From Variovorax sp. PAMC26660 (lineage in GTDB: Bacteria > Pseudomonadota > Gammaproteobacteria > Burkholderiales > Burkholderiaceae_C), in the NCBI RefSeq assembly GCF_014302995.1, contig NZ_CP060295.1, positions 3,463,501-3,527,500 of the forward strand: a DNA stretch of 64,000 bases, read 5' to 3'. Shown here piece by piece: positions 49,585 to 58,968 of this stretch; the first letter of the stretch is position 1, and every line of letters starts with the position of its first letter. The position numbers and the translations under genes were made by a program. The notes beneath the pieces were generated by a model. The model saw only the letters and a program-made list of their open reading frames with translations. It did not search any database and was not told where the DNA came from.

Positions 49585-51472
49585 GACAAGCACGACCCCC
49601 GACCTGATCCTGCACCGCGGGCTGTTCACCACCCTCGACCGTTCCAACCCCACGGCCGATGCCGTGGCCATCAAGGACGGCCGCTTCACCCACGTCGGCC
49701 GCTCGCACGACATCCTGCCGCTGGCGGGCAGCGGCACCCGCGTGATCGACCTGCACGGCAAGCGCGTGCTGCCGGGGCTGATCGACAACCACCTGCACAT
49801 CATTCGCGGCGGGCTCAACTTCAACCTGGAGCTGCGCTGGGACGGTGTGCGCAGCCTGGCCGATGCCATGGGCATGCTCAAGCGGCAGGTGGCCGACACG
49901 CCGGCGCCGCAATGGGTGCGCGTGGTGGGCGGCTTCACCGAGCACCAGTTCGCGGAAAAGCGCCTGCCGACCATCGAGGAGCTGAACGCTGTGGCGCCCG
50001 ACACGCCGGTCTTCATCCTGCATCTGTACGACCGCGCATTGCTCAACGGTGCCGCCATGCGCGCCGTGGGCTACACCAAGGACACGCCCGCGCCGCCCGG
50101 TGGCGAGATCGTGCGCGACAGCGCCGGCAACCCGACCGGCCTGCTGCTGGCCAAGCCGAACGCGGCCATCCTCTACGCCACGCTGGCCAAGGGACCGAAG
50201 CTGCCCTTCGACTATCAGCTCAACTCCACGCGCCACTTCATGCGCGAACTCAATCGCCTGGGCGTGACCGGCGCCATCGACGCGGGCGGTGGCAACCAGA
50301 ACTACCCCGACGACTACCAGGTGATCCAGAAGCTGGCCGACGACGGACAACTGACGATCCGCCTGGCCTACAACCTGTTCACGCAGAAGCCCAAGCAAGA
50401 GAAGCAGGACTTCCTGAACTGGACCGCGACCTCGAAATACAAGCAGGGCGACGACTATTTCCGCCACAACGGCGCGGGCGAGATGCTGGTGTTCTCCGCA
50501 GCCGACTTCGAGGACTTCCGCCAGCCGCGCCCGGACATGGCGCCCGAGATGGAAGGCGAGCTGGAAGAGGTGGTGCGCGTGCTGGTGCAGAACCGCTGGC
50601 CCTGGCGCATGCACGCCACCTACGACGAGACCATCAGCCGCTCGCTCGACGTGTTCGAGCGCGTCAACCAGGACACGCCGCTGGCGGGCCTGAACTGGTT
50701 CTTCGACCATGCCGAGACCATCTCCGACCAGTCGATCGACCGCATCGCGGCGCTGGGCGGCGGCATCGCGGTGCAGCACCGCATGGCCTACCAGGGCGAG
50801 TACTTCGTCGAGCGCTACGGCTACGGCGCGGCCGAGGCGACGCCGCCCGTGAAGCGCATGCTCGAAAAAGGCGTGAAGGTCTCGGCCGGCACCGACGCGA
50901 CGCGCGTGGCTTCGTACAACCCGTGGGTGTCGCTGTCGTGGCTGATCACTGGCAAGACGGTGGGCGGCATGCAGCTCACCCCGCAGCGCAACCTGATCGA
51001 CCGCGAACAGGCGCTGCGCATGTGGACCGAGAACGTCACCTGGTTCTCGAACGAAGAGGGCAAGAAGGGGCGCATCGAGGTGGGCCAGCTTGCCGACCTC
51101 GTGGTGCCCGACCGCGACTTCTTCGCCTGCGCCGAATCGGAGATTGCCGACACGACGGCACTGCTCACGATGGTGGGCGGCAAGGTGGTCTACGGCGCCG
51201 GCGCGTTCGCCGCGCACGACGAAGGCGCGCCGCCGCCGGCCATGCCCGACTGGTCGCCCGCGCGCACCTTCGGCGGCTATGCCGGCTGGGCCGACACCGC
51301 CGAAGGCGCGCCGATGCAGAAGGTGTTGCGCAATGCTGCCGCAGCCTGCGCGTGCGCGAACAACTGCAACGTGCACGGCCACCAGCATGCGACGGCCTGG
51401 AGCAGCAAGTTGCCGATTGCCGACCTGAAAAGCTTCTGGGGCGCGCTCGGCTGCGCCTGCTGGGCGGTGTGA
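49577..51472 (+). CDS. YtcJ-like amidohydrolase with Cys/His-rich C-terminal tail
   Basis: A 631-residue metal-dependent hydrolase of the amidohydrolase-3 (YtcJ) group. LPGLIDNHLHIIRGG bears the N-terminal metal histidines, HATYDET and FFDHAET further ligands, and SAGTDATRVASYNPW the closing aspartate. Unlike usual YtcJ proteins it ends in a tail with CACANNCNVHGHQH and LGCACW, seven Cys/His ligands that could bind metal. Substrate unknown. AAGGAG precedes the ATG. It precedes a DoxX gene by one base. Confidence 0.85.
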   Translation: MAETSTTPDLILHRGLFTTLDRSNPTADAVAIKDGRFTHVGRSHDILPLAGSGTRVIDLHGKRVLPGLIDNHLHIIRGGLNFNLELRWDGVRSLADAMGMLKRQVADTPAPQWVRVVGGFTEHQFAEKRLPTIEELNAVAPDTPVFILHLYDRALLNGAAMRAVGYTKDTPAPPGGEIVRDSAGNPTGLLLAKPNAAILYATLAKGPKLPFDYQLNSTRHFMRELNRLGVTGAIDAGGGNQNYPDDYQVIQKLADDGQLTIRLAYNLFTQKPKQEKQDFLNWTATSKYKQGDDYFRHNGAGEMLVFSAADFEDFRQPRPDMAPEMEGELEEVVRVLVQNRWPWRMHATYDETISRSLDVFERVNQDTPLAGLNWFFDHAETISDQSIDRIAALGGGIAVQHRMAYQGEYFVERYGYGAAEATPPVKRMLEKGVKVSAGTDATRVASYNPWVSLSWLITGKTVGGMQLTPQRNLIDREQALRMWTENVTWFSNEEGKKGRIEVGQLADLVVPDRDFFACAESEIADTTALLTMVGGKVVYGAGAFAAHDEGAPPPAMPDWSPARTFGGYAGWADTAEGAPMQKVLRNAAAACACANNCNVHGHQHATAWSSKLPIADLKSFWGALGCACWAV

Positions 51473-51473
51473 C

Positions 51474-51872
51474 GTGCGCTGGATGACATCACCCGCGCTG
51501 CGCTGGATCGCGCTGCTGCTGCTGTGCGCCGCCTACCTGCAGGGCGGGCTGAACAAGGCGATGGACTTCGACGCGGCCCTGGCCGAAATGAACCACTTCG
51601 GCATGTCGCCCGCCGGCCCGCTGGCCGTGGCAGTCATCGTGTTGGAGCTGGGCGCTTCGGCGCTGGTCCTCATCGGGCGGCTGCGCTGGCTCGGCGCGCT
51701 GGCGCTGGCCGGCTTCACGCTGATGGCGACCTTCGTGGCGCTGCGCTTCTGGCAGATGCCGACCGGGCCTGAGCGCTTCATGGCGGCCAACTCCTTCTTC
51801 GAGCACCTCGGGCTGGTCGGCGGCTTCCTGCTGGTCGCCTGGCACGACCTGAAGGAGCGTGCCCATGTCTGA
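51474..51872 (+). CDS. DoxX-family membrane protein
   Basis: A 132-residue protein with four membrane helices. LLLLCAAYLQGGLNKAMDF and the MAANSFFEHLGLVGGFLLVAW helix match DoxX proteins, which include quinol-oxidase accessory and redox-related subunits. The start is GTG, one base after the amidohydrolase stop; an ATG three codons later (MTSPALRW) is possible. Confidence 0.83.
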   Translation: MRWMTSPALRWIALLLLCAAYLQGGLNKAMDFDAALAEMNHFGMSPAGPLAVAVIVLELGASALVLIGRLRWLGALALAGFTLMATFVALRFWQMPTGPERFMAANSFFEHLGLVGGFLLVAWHDLKERAHV

Positions 51873-53466
51873 CACCTCACACAGCGCAACTGCGCCGGCA
51901 CCGCAACCCGGCGCCTTCGCGCCGCTGCGCCAGCCGGTCTTCGCGGTGCTCTGGGCCGCCACCGTGCTCGGCAATGTCGGCAGCTTCATGCGCGACGTGG
52001 CCAGCTCGTGGCTGGTGACGGACCTGTCCGCCAACCCGACCGCAGTGGCGCTGATCCAGACGGCGGCCACGCTGCCGGTGTTCCTGCTGGCGATTCCTGC
52101 GGGGGTGCTCTCGGACATCCTCGACCGACGGCGCTTTTTGATCTTCGTGCAACTGGTGCTCGCGGCCGTGAGCGGCGCGTTGCTGCTGCTCTCGCACACC
52201 GGCGCGCTCACGGTCGAATATTTGATCGCGCTGACCTTCGTGGGCGGCATCGGCGCGGCGCTGATGGGGCCGACCTGGCAGTCGATCGTGCCCGAGCTGG
52301 TGCCGCGCACGGACCTCAAGAGCGCGGTGGCGCTGAACTCGCTGGGCATCAACATCGCGCGCTCCATCGGGCCGGCTGCGGGCGGGCTGATCCTGGCGAG
52401 CTTCGGCGCGGCGGCCACCTACGGCGTCGACGTGCTGAGCTATGTGTTCGTGATCGCGGCGCTGCTGTGGTGGAAGCGCCCGGCGGCGGTGGACAGCGGG
52501 CTGTCGGAGAACTTCTTCGGCGCCTTCCGCGCCGGCCTGCGCTACACGCGGGCCAGCAAGGAGCTGCACGTGGTGCTGCTGCGCTCGGCGGTGTTCTTCC
52601 TGTTCGCCAGCTCGGTGTGGGCGCTGCTGCCGCTGGTGGCGCGCCAGATGCTCGGCGGCAGCGCGGGCTTCTATGGCGTGCTGCTCGGCGCCGTGGGCGC
52701 GGGCGCCATCGGCGGCGCGCTGGTGATGCCGCGCCTGCGCGCCCGGCTCGGCGCGGACGGCATGCTGCTGCTGGCCGCGTTGCTCACGGCGGCTGTGATG
52801 GGCAGCCTGGTCTTCGCGCCGCCGAAGTGGCTGGCGGTGCTGCTGCTGTTGCTGCTGGGCCTGGGCTGGATCGTGGCGCTGACCACGCTCAACGGCGTGG
52901 CCCAGTCGATCCTGCCGAACTGGGTGCGCGGGCGCGGGCTGGCCGTGTACCTCACCGTGTTCAACGGCGCGATGGCGGCCGGCAGCCTGGGCTGGGGCCT
53001 GGTGGCGCAGCAGATCGGCGTGCCGGCCACGCTGGTGGCGGGCGCCGTGGGGCTTGTGGTGGCCGGGCTGGTCTTCCATCGCGTGCGGCTGCCGGCCGGC
53101 GAAGCCGACCTGCAGGCGTCGAACCACTGGCCCGAACCCTTGCTCGCCGAGCCAGTGGCGCACGACCGCGGGCCGGTGATGGTCCAGATCGAATACCGCA
53201 TCCGCAAAGATGACCGCCCGGCCTTCCTGCAGGCGATGAAGCGCCTGTCGCTGGAGCGGCGCCGCGATGGCGCCTACGCCTGGGGCGTGCACGAACACAC
53301 GACCGATGCGGAGCGCGTGATGGAGTGGTTTCTCGTCGAATCGTGGGCGGAGCATCTGCGCCAGCACCACCGCGTGTCGCAGGCCGATGCCGACCTGCAG
53401 GGCGAGGCGCTGCGCTTTCACATCGGGCCGGACAAGCCGCAGGTGCATCACTTTCTTGCGATCTGA
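51865..53466 (+). CDS. MFS_3-family transporter with C-terminal ferredoxin-like domain
   Basis: A 533-residue protein. The first 410 residues are a twelve-helix MFS_3 transporter (FAVLWAATVLGNVGSFMRDV; GVLSDILDRRRFLIFVQL). The last 110 residues are soluble and resemble an antibiotic-biosynthesis-monooxygenase-type ferredoxin-like fold (VMVQIEYRIRKDDRPAFLQ; MEWFLVESWAEHLRQHHRV), which is characteristic of this family. The ATG is eight bases inside the DoxX gene. A GTG two codons upstream is possible. Confidence 0.83.
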   Translation: MSDTSHSATAPAPQPGAFAPLRQPVFAVLWAATVLGNVGSFMRDVASSWLVTDLSANPTAVALIQTAATLPVFLLAIPAGVLSDILDRRRFLIFVQLVLAAVSGALLLLSHTGALTVEYLIALTFVGGIGAALMGPTWQSIVPELVPRTDLKSAVALNSLGINIARSIGPAAGGLILASFGAAATYGVDVLSYVFVIAALLWWKRPAAVDSGLSENFFGAFRAGLRYTRASKELHVVLLRSAVFFLFASSVWALLPLVARQMLGGSAGFYGVLLGAVGAGAIGGALVMPRLRARLGADGMLLLAALLTAAVMGSLVFAPPKWLAVLLLLLLGLGWIVALTTLNGVAQSILPNWVRGRGLAVYLTVFNGAMAAGSLGWGLVAQQIGVPATLVAGAVGLVVAGLVFHRVRLPAGEADLQASNHWPEPLLAEPVAHDRGPVMVQIEYRIRKDDRPAFLQAMKRLSLERRRDGAYAWGVHEHTTDAERVMEWFLVESWAEHLRQHHRVSQADADLQGEALRFHIGPDKPQVHHFLAI

Positions 53467-53514
53467 TTTTTCTTCCCTTCCTTTCTTCTTCTTGCTCCAC
53501 CTCACTGGAAACCC

Positions 53515-54336
53515 ATGACCACACTCACACTGCGCGACGGCACCGAGCTCTACTACAAGGACTGGGGCTCGGGCCAGCCGATTCTCTTCAGCCACGGTTG
53601 GCCGCTGAGCGCCGACATGTGGGACGCCCAGATGCTGTTCTTCGCGGAACGCGGCTACCGCACGATCGCGTTCGACCGCCGCGGCTTCGGCCGCTCGAGC
53701 CAGCCGTGGACAGGCTATGACTACGACACCTTCGCCGACGACATCGCCGAGCTGATCGAGAAGCTCGACCTGAAGGACGTGATCCTTGCGGGCTTCTCGA
53801 TGGGCGGCGGCGACGTGACGCGCTACATCGCGCGCAAGGGCAGCGCGCAGGTGGCCAGGCTCGCGCTCATCAGCGCGGTGACGCCGCTGTTCATGAAAAC
53901 GGCCGACCACCCGGTGGGCCCCGATGCCTCGCTGTTCGCAGGCATCCGCGCCGGGCTGGCCGCGGATCGTCCGCAGTTCCTCGACGACTTCAGCACGCTT
54001 TTCTACGGCACCAACCGCCCGGGCGCCAAGGTGTCGCAGGGCGTCTTCAAGCAGACGCTGCAGATTGCGCTGCAGGCCTCGATCAAGGCCACCATCGACT
54101 GCGTGACGGCGTTCTCCGAGACCGACTTCCGCCCCGACATGGCGAAGATCGACGTGCCCACGCTCGTGATCCACGGCGACGACGACCAGGTCGTGCCCTT
54201 CGAGGCCACGGGCAAGCTGGCGGCCGAGATGATCAAGGGCAGCCAGCTCAAGGTGTATGCCGGCGCGCCGCATGCCACCTGCACCACGCATGCGGCGCAG
54301 GTGAATGCCGACCTGCTGGCGTTCATCCAGGGCTGA
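53515..54336 (+). CDS. alpha/beta hydrolase (chloroperoxidase/arylesterase type)
   Basis: A 273-residue serine hydrolase. The nucleophile elbow is GFSMGGGD, the acid lies in [12 protein letters not shown] and the histidine in [23 protein letters not shown] is the typical oxyanion-side loop of non-heme chloroperoxidases, some of which also hydrolyse esters or lactones. It is the last gene of the LysR-linked cluster. Confidence 0.88.
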   Translation: MTTLTLRDGTELYYKDWGSGQPILFSHGWPLSADMWDAQMLFFAERGYRTIAFDRRGFGRSSQPWTGYDYDTFADDIAELIEKLDLKDVILAGFSMGGGDVTRYIARKGSAQVARLALISAVTPLFMKTADHPVGPDASLFAGIRAGLAADRPQFLDDFSTLFYGTNRPGAKVSQGVFKQTLQIALQASIKATIDCVTAFSETDFRPDMAKIDVPTLVIHGDDDQVVPFEATGKLAAEMIKGSQLKVYAGAPHATCTTHAAQVNADLLAFIQG

Positions 54337-54400
54337 GGCAAGGCACGCTGAAAGGGCCGCGCCCTGCGGCCCTTTCGGCGCGAAGGGCGGCGCCGGTGGC

Positions 54401-54406
54401 GATAAT
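54401..54406 (+). promoter_or_regulatory. -10 box for leaderless dapF
   Basis: GATAAT sits exactly six bases before the dapF ATG, and there is no ribosome site between them. A convincing -35 is not visible. Confidence 0.45.
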
Positions 54407-54412
54407 CCCCCG

Positions 54413-55288
54413 ATGCGAATCCGCTTTACCAAGATGCAGGGAGCCGGCAACGATTTCGTCGTGCTGGACGAAACACGCGGCACGCTGGGCCTGACCGCCG
54501 CGCAATACCGCTTTCTGGCCGACCGCCATTTCGGCGTCGGCGCCGACCAGATCCTCACCGTGCGGCCCTCGCCGGCCGAAGGCATCGACTTTCAATACGT
54601 GATCCACAACGCCGACGGCGGCGAGGTGGAGCAGTGCGGCAACGGTGCGCGCTGCTTCATGCGCTTCGTCAGCGAACACAAGCTGACCGACAAGACCGAA
54701 GTGCGCGTGCAGACGCTGGCCGGCGTGATCGCGCCGCGCATGGGCGCCGACGGCCGCGTGACGGTCGACATGGGCGCACCGATCTTTGAACCAGAGCGCG
54801 TGCCCTTCGACACCGCCGGACTCGATCCGCAGCCCGATGGCGCGTGGCAAAAGTGGCACCTTGCCCTGGGTACACGTGCGGGCACCGCTATTGTTTCGGT
54901 AGCGGTGTTGTCGATGGGCAATCCGCACGCGGTGCAGGTGGTCGACAACGTCGACACCGCACCGGTGGCCGAGCAGGGCCCGCAGATCGAGCATCACCCG
55001 CGCTTTCCGCAACGGGTGAACGCCGGCTTCATGCAGGTGGTCGACCGCTCGCACGTCAAGCTGCGGGTGTTCGAGCGCGGCGCTGGCGAAACGCTGGCCT
55101 GCGGCACGGGCGCCTGCGCGGCGGTGGTGGCGGGCATCCGGCTCGGCCTGCTGGAGCGCCGGGTCGATGTGCAGACGCACGGCGGCATTCTCACGATCGA
55201 ATGGCAGGGCGAAGGCCAGCCTGTGCTGATGACGGGCCCGGCCACCACGGTCTTTGAAGGCGACATCGAGGTGCCAGAACTGCCATGA
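54413..55288 (+). CDS. dapF: diaminopimelate epimerase
   Basis: DapF converts L,L- to meso-diaminopimelate, needed for peptidoglycan and lysine. The 291-residue protein has both catalytic cysteines in their motifs: [11 protein letters not shown] and [10 protein letters not shown], and starts [19 protein letters not shown], the family N-terminus. It is followed by DUF484, a YdcF-like gene and xerC, a conserved order in proteobacteria. It is probably translated from a leaderless message. Confidence 0.95.
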   Translation: MRIRFTKMQGAGNDFVVLDETRGTLGLTAAQYRFLADRHFGVGADQILTVRPSPAEGIDFQYVIHNADGGEVEQCGNGARCFMRFVSEHKLTDKTEVRVQTLAGVIAPRMGADGRVTVDMGAPIFEPERVPFDTAGLDPQPDGAWQKWHLALGTRAGTAIVSVAVLSMGNPHAVQVVDNVDTAPVAEQGPQIEHHPRFPQRVNAGFMQVVDRSHVKLRVFERGAGETLACGTGACAAVVAGIRLGLLERRVDVQTHGGILTIEWQGEGQPVLMTGPATTVFEGDIEVPELP

Positions 55289-55989
55289 CTTCCTTCACGA
55301 ACAACAACGACGCCAACAACGCCATGAACCCGATCACCGAAGACGACATCGCCGATTACCTGGCGAACACGCCCGACTTCTTCGAGCGCCATGCGCAACT
55401 GCTGGCACAGGTGCAGCTCACCAGCCCGCACGGCAACCGTGCCGTGAGCCTGCAGGAGCGCCAGGCCGAGATGCTGCGCGAGAAGATCAAGGCGCTGGAG
55501 CACCGCCTGATGGACATGGTGCGCCACGGCACCGAAAACGTCGTCATTGCCGACCGGCTGCAGCGCTGGACCAGTGGCCTGCTGACCACGCGCGACCCGC
55601 GCAGCCTGCCGTACCGCATCGCGGTCGACCTGCAGTCGCTGTTCCTGGTGCCGCAGACGGCCATCAAGGTGTGGGACTGCAGCAGCGAGTACCTCAACGA
55701 GGCTTACGCCCAGTGGGTGAGCGACGACGTGAAAGCGCTGGCCACTTCGCTGACTTCGCCTTATTGCGGTCTCAATTCGGGCTTCGAGGCGGCCAAATGG
55801 CTGCCCGAGCCGACCGCCGCGATGTCGATCGCGCTGATTCCGCTGCGCGCGGACGCCGAATCGCCGGCCTTCGGCATGCTGGTGCTGGCATCGCCCGATG
55901 CGCAGCGCTTCAACGCCGAGATGGGCACCGACTTTCTCGAGCGCATCGCCGAGCTGGCCTCGGGCGGACTCTCGCGGCTGCGTCCTTGA
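55285..55989 (+). CDS. DUF484-family protein (YigA-like)
   Basis: A 234-residue protein. An N-terminal helical region ([20 protein letters not shown], residues 15-34) with a coiled-coil segment to about residue 80 leads into a GAF-like domain. DUF484/YigA is found between dapF and xerC in many proteobacteria; its role is unknown. It overlaps dapF by four bases. Confidence 0.88.
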   Translation: MTSFTNNNDANNAMNPITEDDIADYLANTPDFFERHAQLLAQVQLTSPHGNRAVSLQERQAEMLREKIKALEHRLMDMVRHGTENVVIADRLQRWTSGLLTTRDPRSLPYRIAVDLQSLFLVPQTAIKVWDCSSEYLNEAYAQWVSDDVKALATSLTSPYCGLNSGFEAAKWLPEPTAAMSIALIPLRADAESPAFGMLVLASPDAQRFNAEMGTDFLERIAELASGGLSRLRP

Positions 55990-56621
55990 GCCGCCCGCGC
56001 TGGTTGCGCCGGCCCTGGCAGCGCGTGCTGTTCGGCGGGCTGCTGGCCGGGGTGTTGGCGTACGCGGCCATTGCGGCGGTTGTCTGGCAACGGGCCGAAG
56101 CGGTGCTGGGCAACCCGCCGCAGCGGCCGGCCGACGCGGCGCTGATCCTGGGCAACCGTGCGTACCTCGACGGCAGGCCGAATCCCTGCCTGACCGGGCG
56201 TGTGGACACGGGCATCGCGCTGGTGAAGGCGGGGCTGGTCAAGCAGCTCGCTTTCTCGGGCGGCGTCGATACCGAAGACGGGCGCATCGAGGCCGAGGTG
56301 ATGCAGCAGCATGCGAATGCCGTGGGCTACACCGGGCCGGCGTTGCTGGAGCCGGTGTCCTCGTCCACGCGGCTGAACCTGGCGCTGTCGACGCCGATCC
56401 TGCAGGCAGCGGGCGTGCACAGCGTAATCGTGGTGTCGGAGCCCTATCACCTGTGGCGCATCGAGCGGCTGGTGCGCATGAGCGGTTTCGACAAGACCTT
56501 CGACGTGCAATACGCCGCCGCGCCCACGTCGTGCTGGCGCACCTGGGGCATGCTGTTCAAGGGCGCATTGCGCGAGCCGGCCGCCATCGTGAACAATGCC
56601 GGCCATGGCTATCTCTTCTGA
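55986..56621 (+). CDS. YdcF/SanA-family (DUF218) membrane protein
   Basis: A 211-residue protein with one N-terminal membrane helix (about residues 13-35) and a periplasmic DUF218 domain with ALILGNRAYLDGRPNPCL, AFSGGVDTEDG and VVSEPYHLWRIERL. SanA/ElyC relatives influence envelope integrity. The start is TTG, overlapping the DUF484 stop (TTGA). Its presence between DUF484 and xerC is an insertion in the usual dapF-yigA-xerC order. It overlaps xerC by 17 bases or more. Confidence 0.8.
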   Translation: MSRPRWLRRPWQRVLFGGLLAGVLAYAAIAAVVWQRAEAVLGNPPQRPADAALILGNRAYLDGRPNPCLTGRVDTGIALVKAGLVKQLAFSGGVDTEDGRIEAEVMQQHANAVGYTGPALLEPVSSSTRLNLALSTPILQAAGVHSVIVVSEPYHLWRIERLVRMSGFDKTFDVQYAAAPTSCWRTWGMLFKGALREPAAIVNNAGHGYLF

Positions 56622-57645
56622 GCCTGCCGCGCCGGCTTCATCGGGCTGGATCGACAAGTACCTCGAGCACGTGCGCGTCGAGCGCCGTCTCGCGGCGCGC
56701 ACGGTCGAGTTGTATGCCTTTCATCTGCAGTCGCTGACCGCCCATGCGGCCGATGCCAACCTGCCGCTCGACCGCGTGCAGACAGCCCACATCCGCCGCT
56801 GGATGGCGCAATTGCACGGTGCCGGCCGCGAGCCGCGCGGCATTGCGCTGGTGCTGTCTTGCTGGCGCAGCTTCTACCGCTGGCTCGGCAACGAAGGGCT
56901 GATCGGCTTCAACCCGGTGCAGGACGTGCACGCGCCCAAGGCCGGCCGGCCGTTGCCGAAGGCGCTGGGCGTGGACGACGCGGTGCGCCTGGCCGAGCTG
57001 TACGACCCTGAAGCCGACCCCTGGACCGAGGCGCGCGACAGCGCCATCGTCGAAGTGCTGTACGGCTGCGGCCTGCGCGTGAGCGAACTGACCGGCCTCG
57101 ATGCGCAGGCGAGCAACACCGCGCGCGGCTGGGTCGATCTGGACGCGCTCGAAGCCAATGTGCTGGGCAAGGGCAGCAAGCGCCGCATCGTGCCGATGGG
57201 CGGCAAGGCGGCCGAAGCGGTGCGCGACTGGCTCGCGGTGCGCGGCGATTGCGCTGCGCTCACCACTGCCCGGCTGCACGATGCGAACGCGGCGGCTGCG
57301 CTCTTCATCAGTGCCAAGGGCCTGCGCATGTCCTCGCAGGCGGTGTGGAAGCTGCTGCGCGAGCGCAGCCTCAAGGCCGGCCTGACCGCGCCGGTGCATC
57401 CGCACATGCTGCGCCATTCCTTCGCCAGCCATGTGCTGCAGTCGAGCAGCGACCTGCGTGCGGTGCAGGAATTGCTGGGCCACGCCAACATCGCGACCAC
57501 GCAGGTCTACACGCGGCTGGACTTCCAGCATCTGGCCAAGGCCTACGACGCGGCACATCCGCGTGCGCAAGCGCGCCCCGAAACCGCACGCGCGCCAAGG
57601 CCAGGCCCGAAAACGACAAGCAAGAACACCACAAGCAAAGAATGA
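56605..57645 (+). CDS. xerC: site-specific tyrosine recombinase XerC
   Basis: XerC resolves chromosome dimers at dif with XerD. The C-terminal catalytic residues are all visible: Arg in GCGLRVSEL, Lys in GKGSKRR, the HxxR in HPHMLRHSF, His in LLGHANI and the nucleophile Tyr in TTQVYTR. The N-terminal SAM-like core-binding domain begins WIDKYLEHVRVERRLA. An ATG three codons upstream (56596) is also possible. The C-terminus has a 30-residue basic tail. It follows dapF/DUF484 as in other proteobacteria, so it is the housekeeping XerC, not an integrase. Confidence 0.93.
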   Translation: MAISSEPAAPASSGWIDKYLEHVRVERRLAARTVELYAFHLQSLTAHAADANLPLDRVQTAHIRRWMAQLHGAGREPRGIALVLSCWRSFYRWLGNEGLIGFNPVQDVHAPKAGRPLPKALGVDDAVRLAELYDPEADPWTEARDSAIVEVLYGCGLRVSELTGLDAQASNTARGWVDLDALEANVLGKGSKRRIVPMGGKAAEAVRDWLAVRGDCAALTTARLHDANAAAALFISAKGLRMSSQAVWKLLRERSLKAGLTAPVHPHMLRHSFASHVLQSSSDLRAVQELLGHANIATTQVYTRLDFQHLAKAYDAAHPRAQARPETARAPRPGPKTTSKNTTSKE

Positions 57646-58862
57646 AAACCCTTCGACTCAAACCGGGCAAAGAACGCTCGATGCAGCGCCGCCACTCCTG
57701 GGTCTTCGAATCCGCCATCGCGCGCGGCGCCGCCGATTCCGGCGAGACGGTGCGCGTGGAATCCCACGACGGCGCTTTCCTGGCATGGGCTGCTTTCAGC
57801 CCGATCTCCAAGATCCGCGCGCGGGCCTGGAGCTTCGTGGAAACGCAGCGCATCGATGCGGCGTTTTTTGCGGCGGTGTGCGCCCGCGCCGTTGCGGCCC
57901 GAGGCCTGTTCGACCTGCAAAGCGATGGCGTGCGCGTGGTGCACGGCGAGGCCGATGGGCTGCCGGGCTTGATCGTCGACCGCTATGGCGACACGCTGGT
58001 GGCGCAGTTCCTGTCGGCCGGCGTCGAGCGCTGGAAAGACGTGCTGGCCGACGCGCTGCTCAAGGCCACGGGCCTGACCAAGCTCTACGAGCGCTCCGAC
58101 GCCAGTGGCCGCGAGCGCGAAGGCCTGAAGCCCGTCACGGGCTGGCTGCGCGGGGAGGGGCCCACCGAAATCACGATCCGCGAACACGACTGGAAGCTGT
58201 CGCTGGACATCGCGACCGGCCACAAGACCGGCTTTTATCTCGACCAGCGCGACAGCCGCCAGCGCTTTGCCGAACTGGCGAAGCACCGGCGCTTTCGGCG
58301 CGTGCTCAATTGCTTCTGTTACACGGGCGGCTTCACGGTGGCGGCGCTGTCGGGCCTCAAGGCTGCGGGCGCGCTCGAAGGGGCGGAGCTGGTGTCGGTC
58401 GATTCGTCGCAGCCGGCGCTCGACCGCGCACGCGGGCACCTTGCGCTCAATGGCTACGGCGGCGAGGGTTCGGGCATCAAGACGGAGTTTCTCGATGCCA
58501 ACGTCAACACCGTGCTGCGCGAGTTCATCGAGCAGGGCCGTACCTTCGACGCCATCGTGCTCGACCCGCCCAAGTTCGCGCCCACGGCGGCGCATGCGGA
58601 GCGGGCCGCGCGGGCCTACAAGGACATCAACCGCCTGGCGCTCAAGCTGCTGGAGCCGGGCGGCGTGCTGCTGACCTTTTCGTGCTCGGGCGGCATCAGC
58701 GCCGACCTGTTCCACAAGATCGTGGCTTCGGCGGGGCTCGATGCCGGCGTGGACGGCTACATCGCCGAGCGCCTGGGCGCCGCGCCCGACCATCCCATGA
58801 CCATCGAATTCCCCGAAGGGGAGTACCTGAAGGGGCTGGTGGTGGTCAGAAAGCCCGCCTGA
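57642..58862 (+). CDS. rlmI: RlmI-like class I SAM-dependent 23S rRNA methyltransferase
   Basis: A 406-residue enzyme of the RlmI (YccW) group, which makes 5-methylcytidine in 23S rRNA. An N-terminal PUA-like RNA-binding domain (LKPGKERSMQRRHSWVFESA) is followed by the methyltransferase fold: FCYTGGFTVAAL is the SAM loop, VSVDSSQPALDRAR binds the cofactor, and LDPPKFAP is the catalytic motif IV; TFSCSGG holds the catalytic Cys. It overlaps xerC by four bases. Confidence 0.87.
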   Translation: MKTLRLKPGKERSMQRRHSWVFESAIARGAADSGETVRVESHDGAFLAWAAFSPISKIRARAWSFVETQRIDAAFFAAVCARAVAARGLFDLQSDGVRVVHGEADGLPGLIVDRYGDTLVAQFLSAGVERWKDVLADALLKATGLTKLYERSDASGREREGLKPVTGWLRGEGPTEITIREHDWKLSLDIATGHKTGFYLDQRDSRQRFAELAKHRRFRRVLNCFCYTGGFTVAALSGLKAAGALEGAELVSVDSSQPALDRARGHLALNGYGGEGSGIKTEFLDANVNTVLREFIEQGRTFDAIVLDPPKFAPTAAHAERAARAYKDINRLALKLLEPGGVLLTFSCSGGISADLFHKIVASAGLDAGVDGYIAERLGAAPDHPMTIEFPEGEYLKGLVVVRKPA

Positions 58863-58968
58863 CCCCGCTTAACCCCATCACCAACGCAACTCAGTGGCAT
58901 TGGCTAAACTGCCCGGCCACGCCTTTTTTGCCTCTTTCCCCCGTTTTCCGCTTCCGGAGCACTTCTTC

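Noticed and set aside
51877..54585. A 902-codon minus-strand open frame
   Set aside because: It mirrors the MFS_3, alpha/beta hydrolase and dapF genes, is Arg/His/Gln-rich with no motif, and would cover three real genes.
56605..57645. XerC as a phage or island integrase
   Set aside because: It lies in the conserved dapF-DUF484 neighbourhood, and there is no attachment site or foreign composition.
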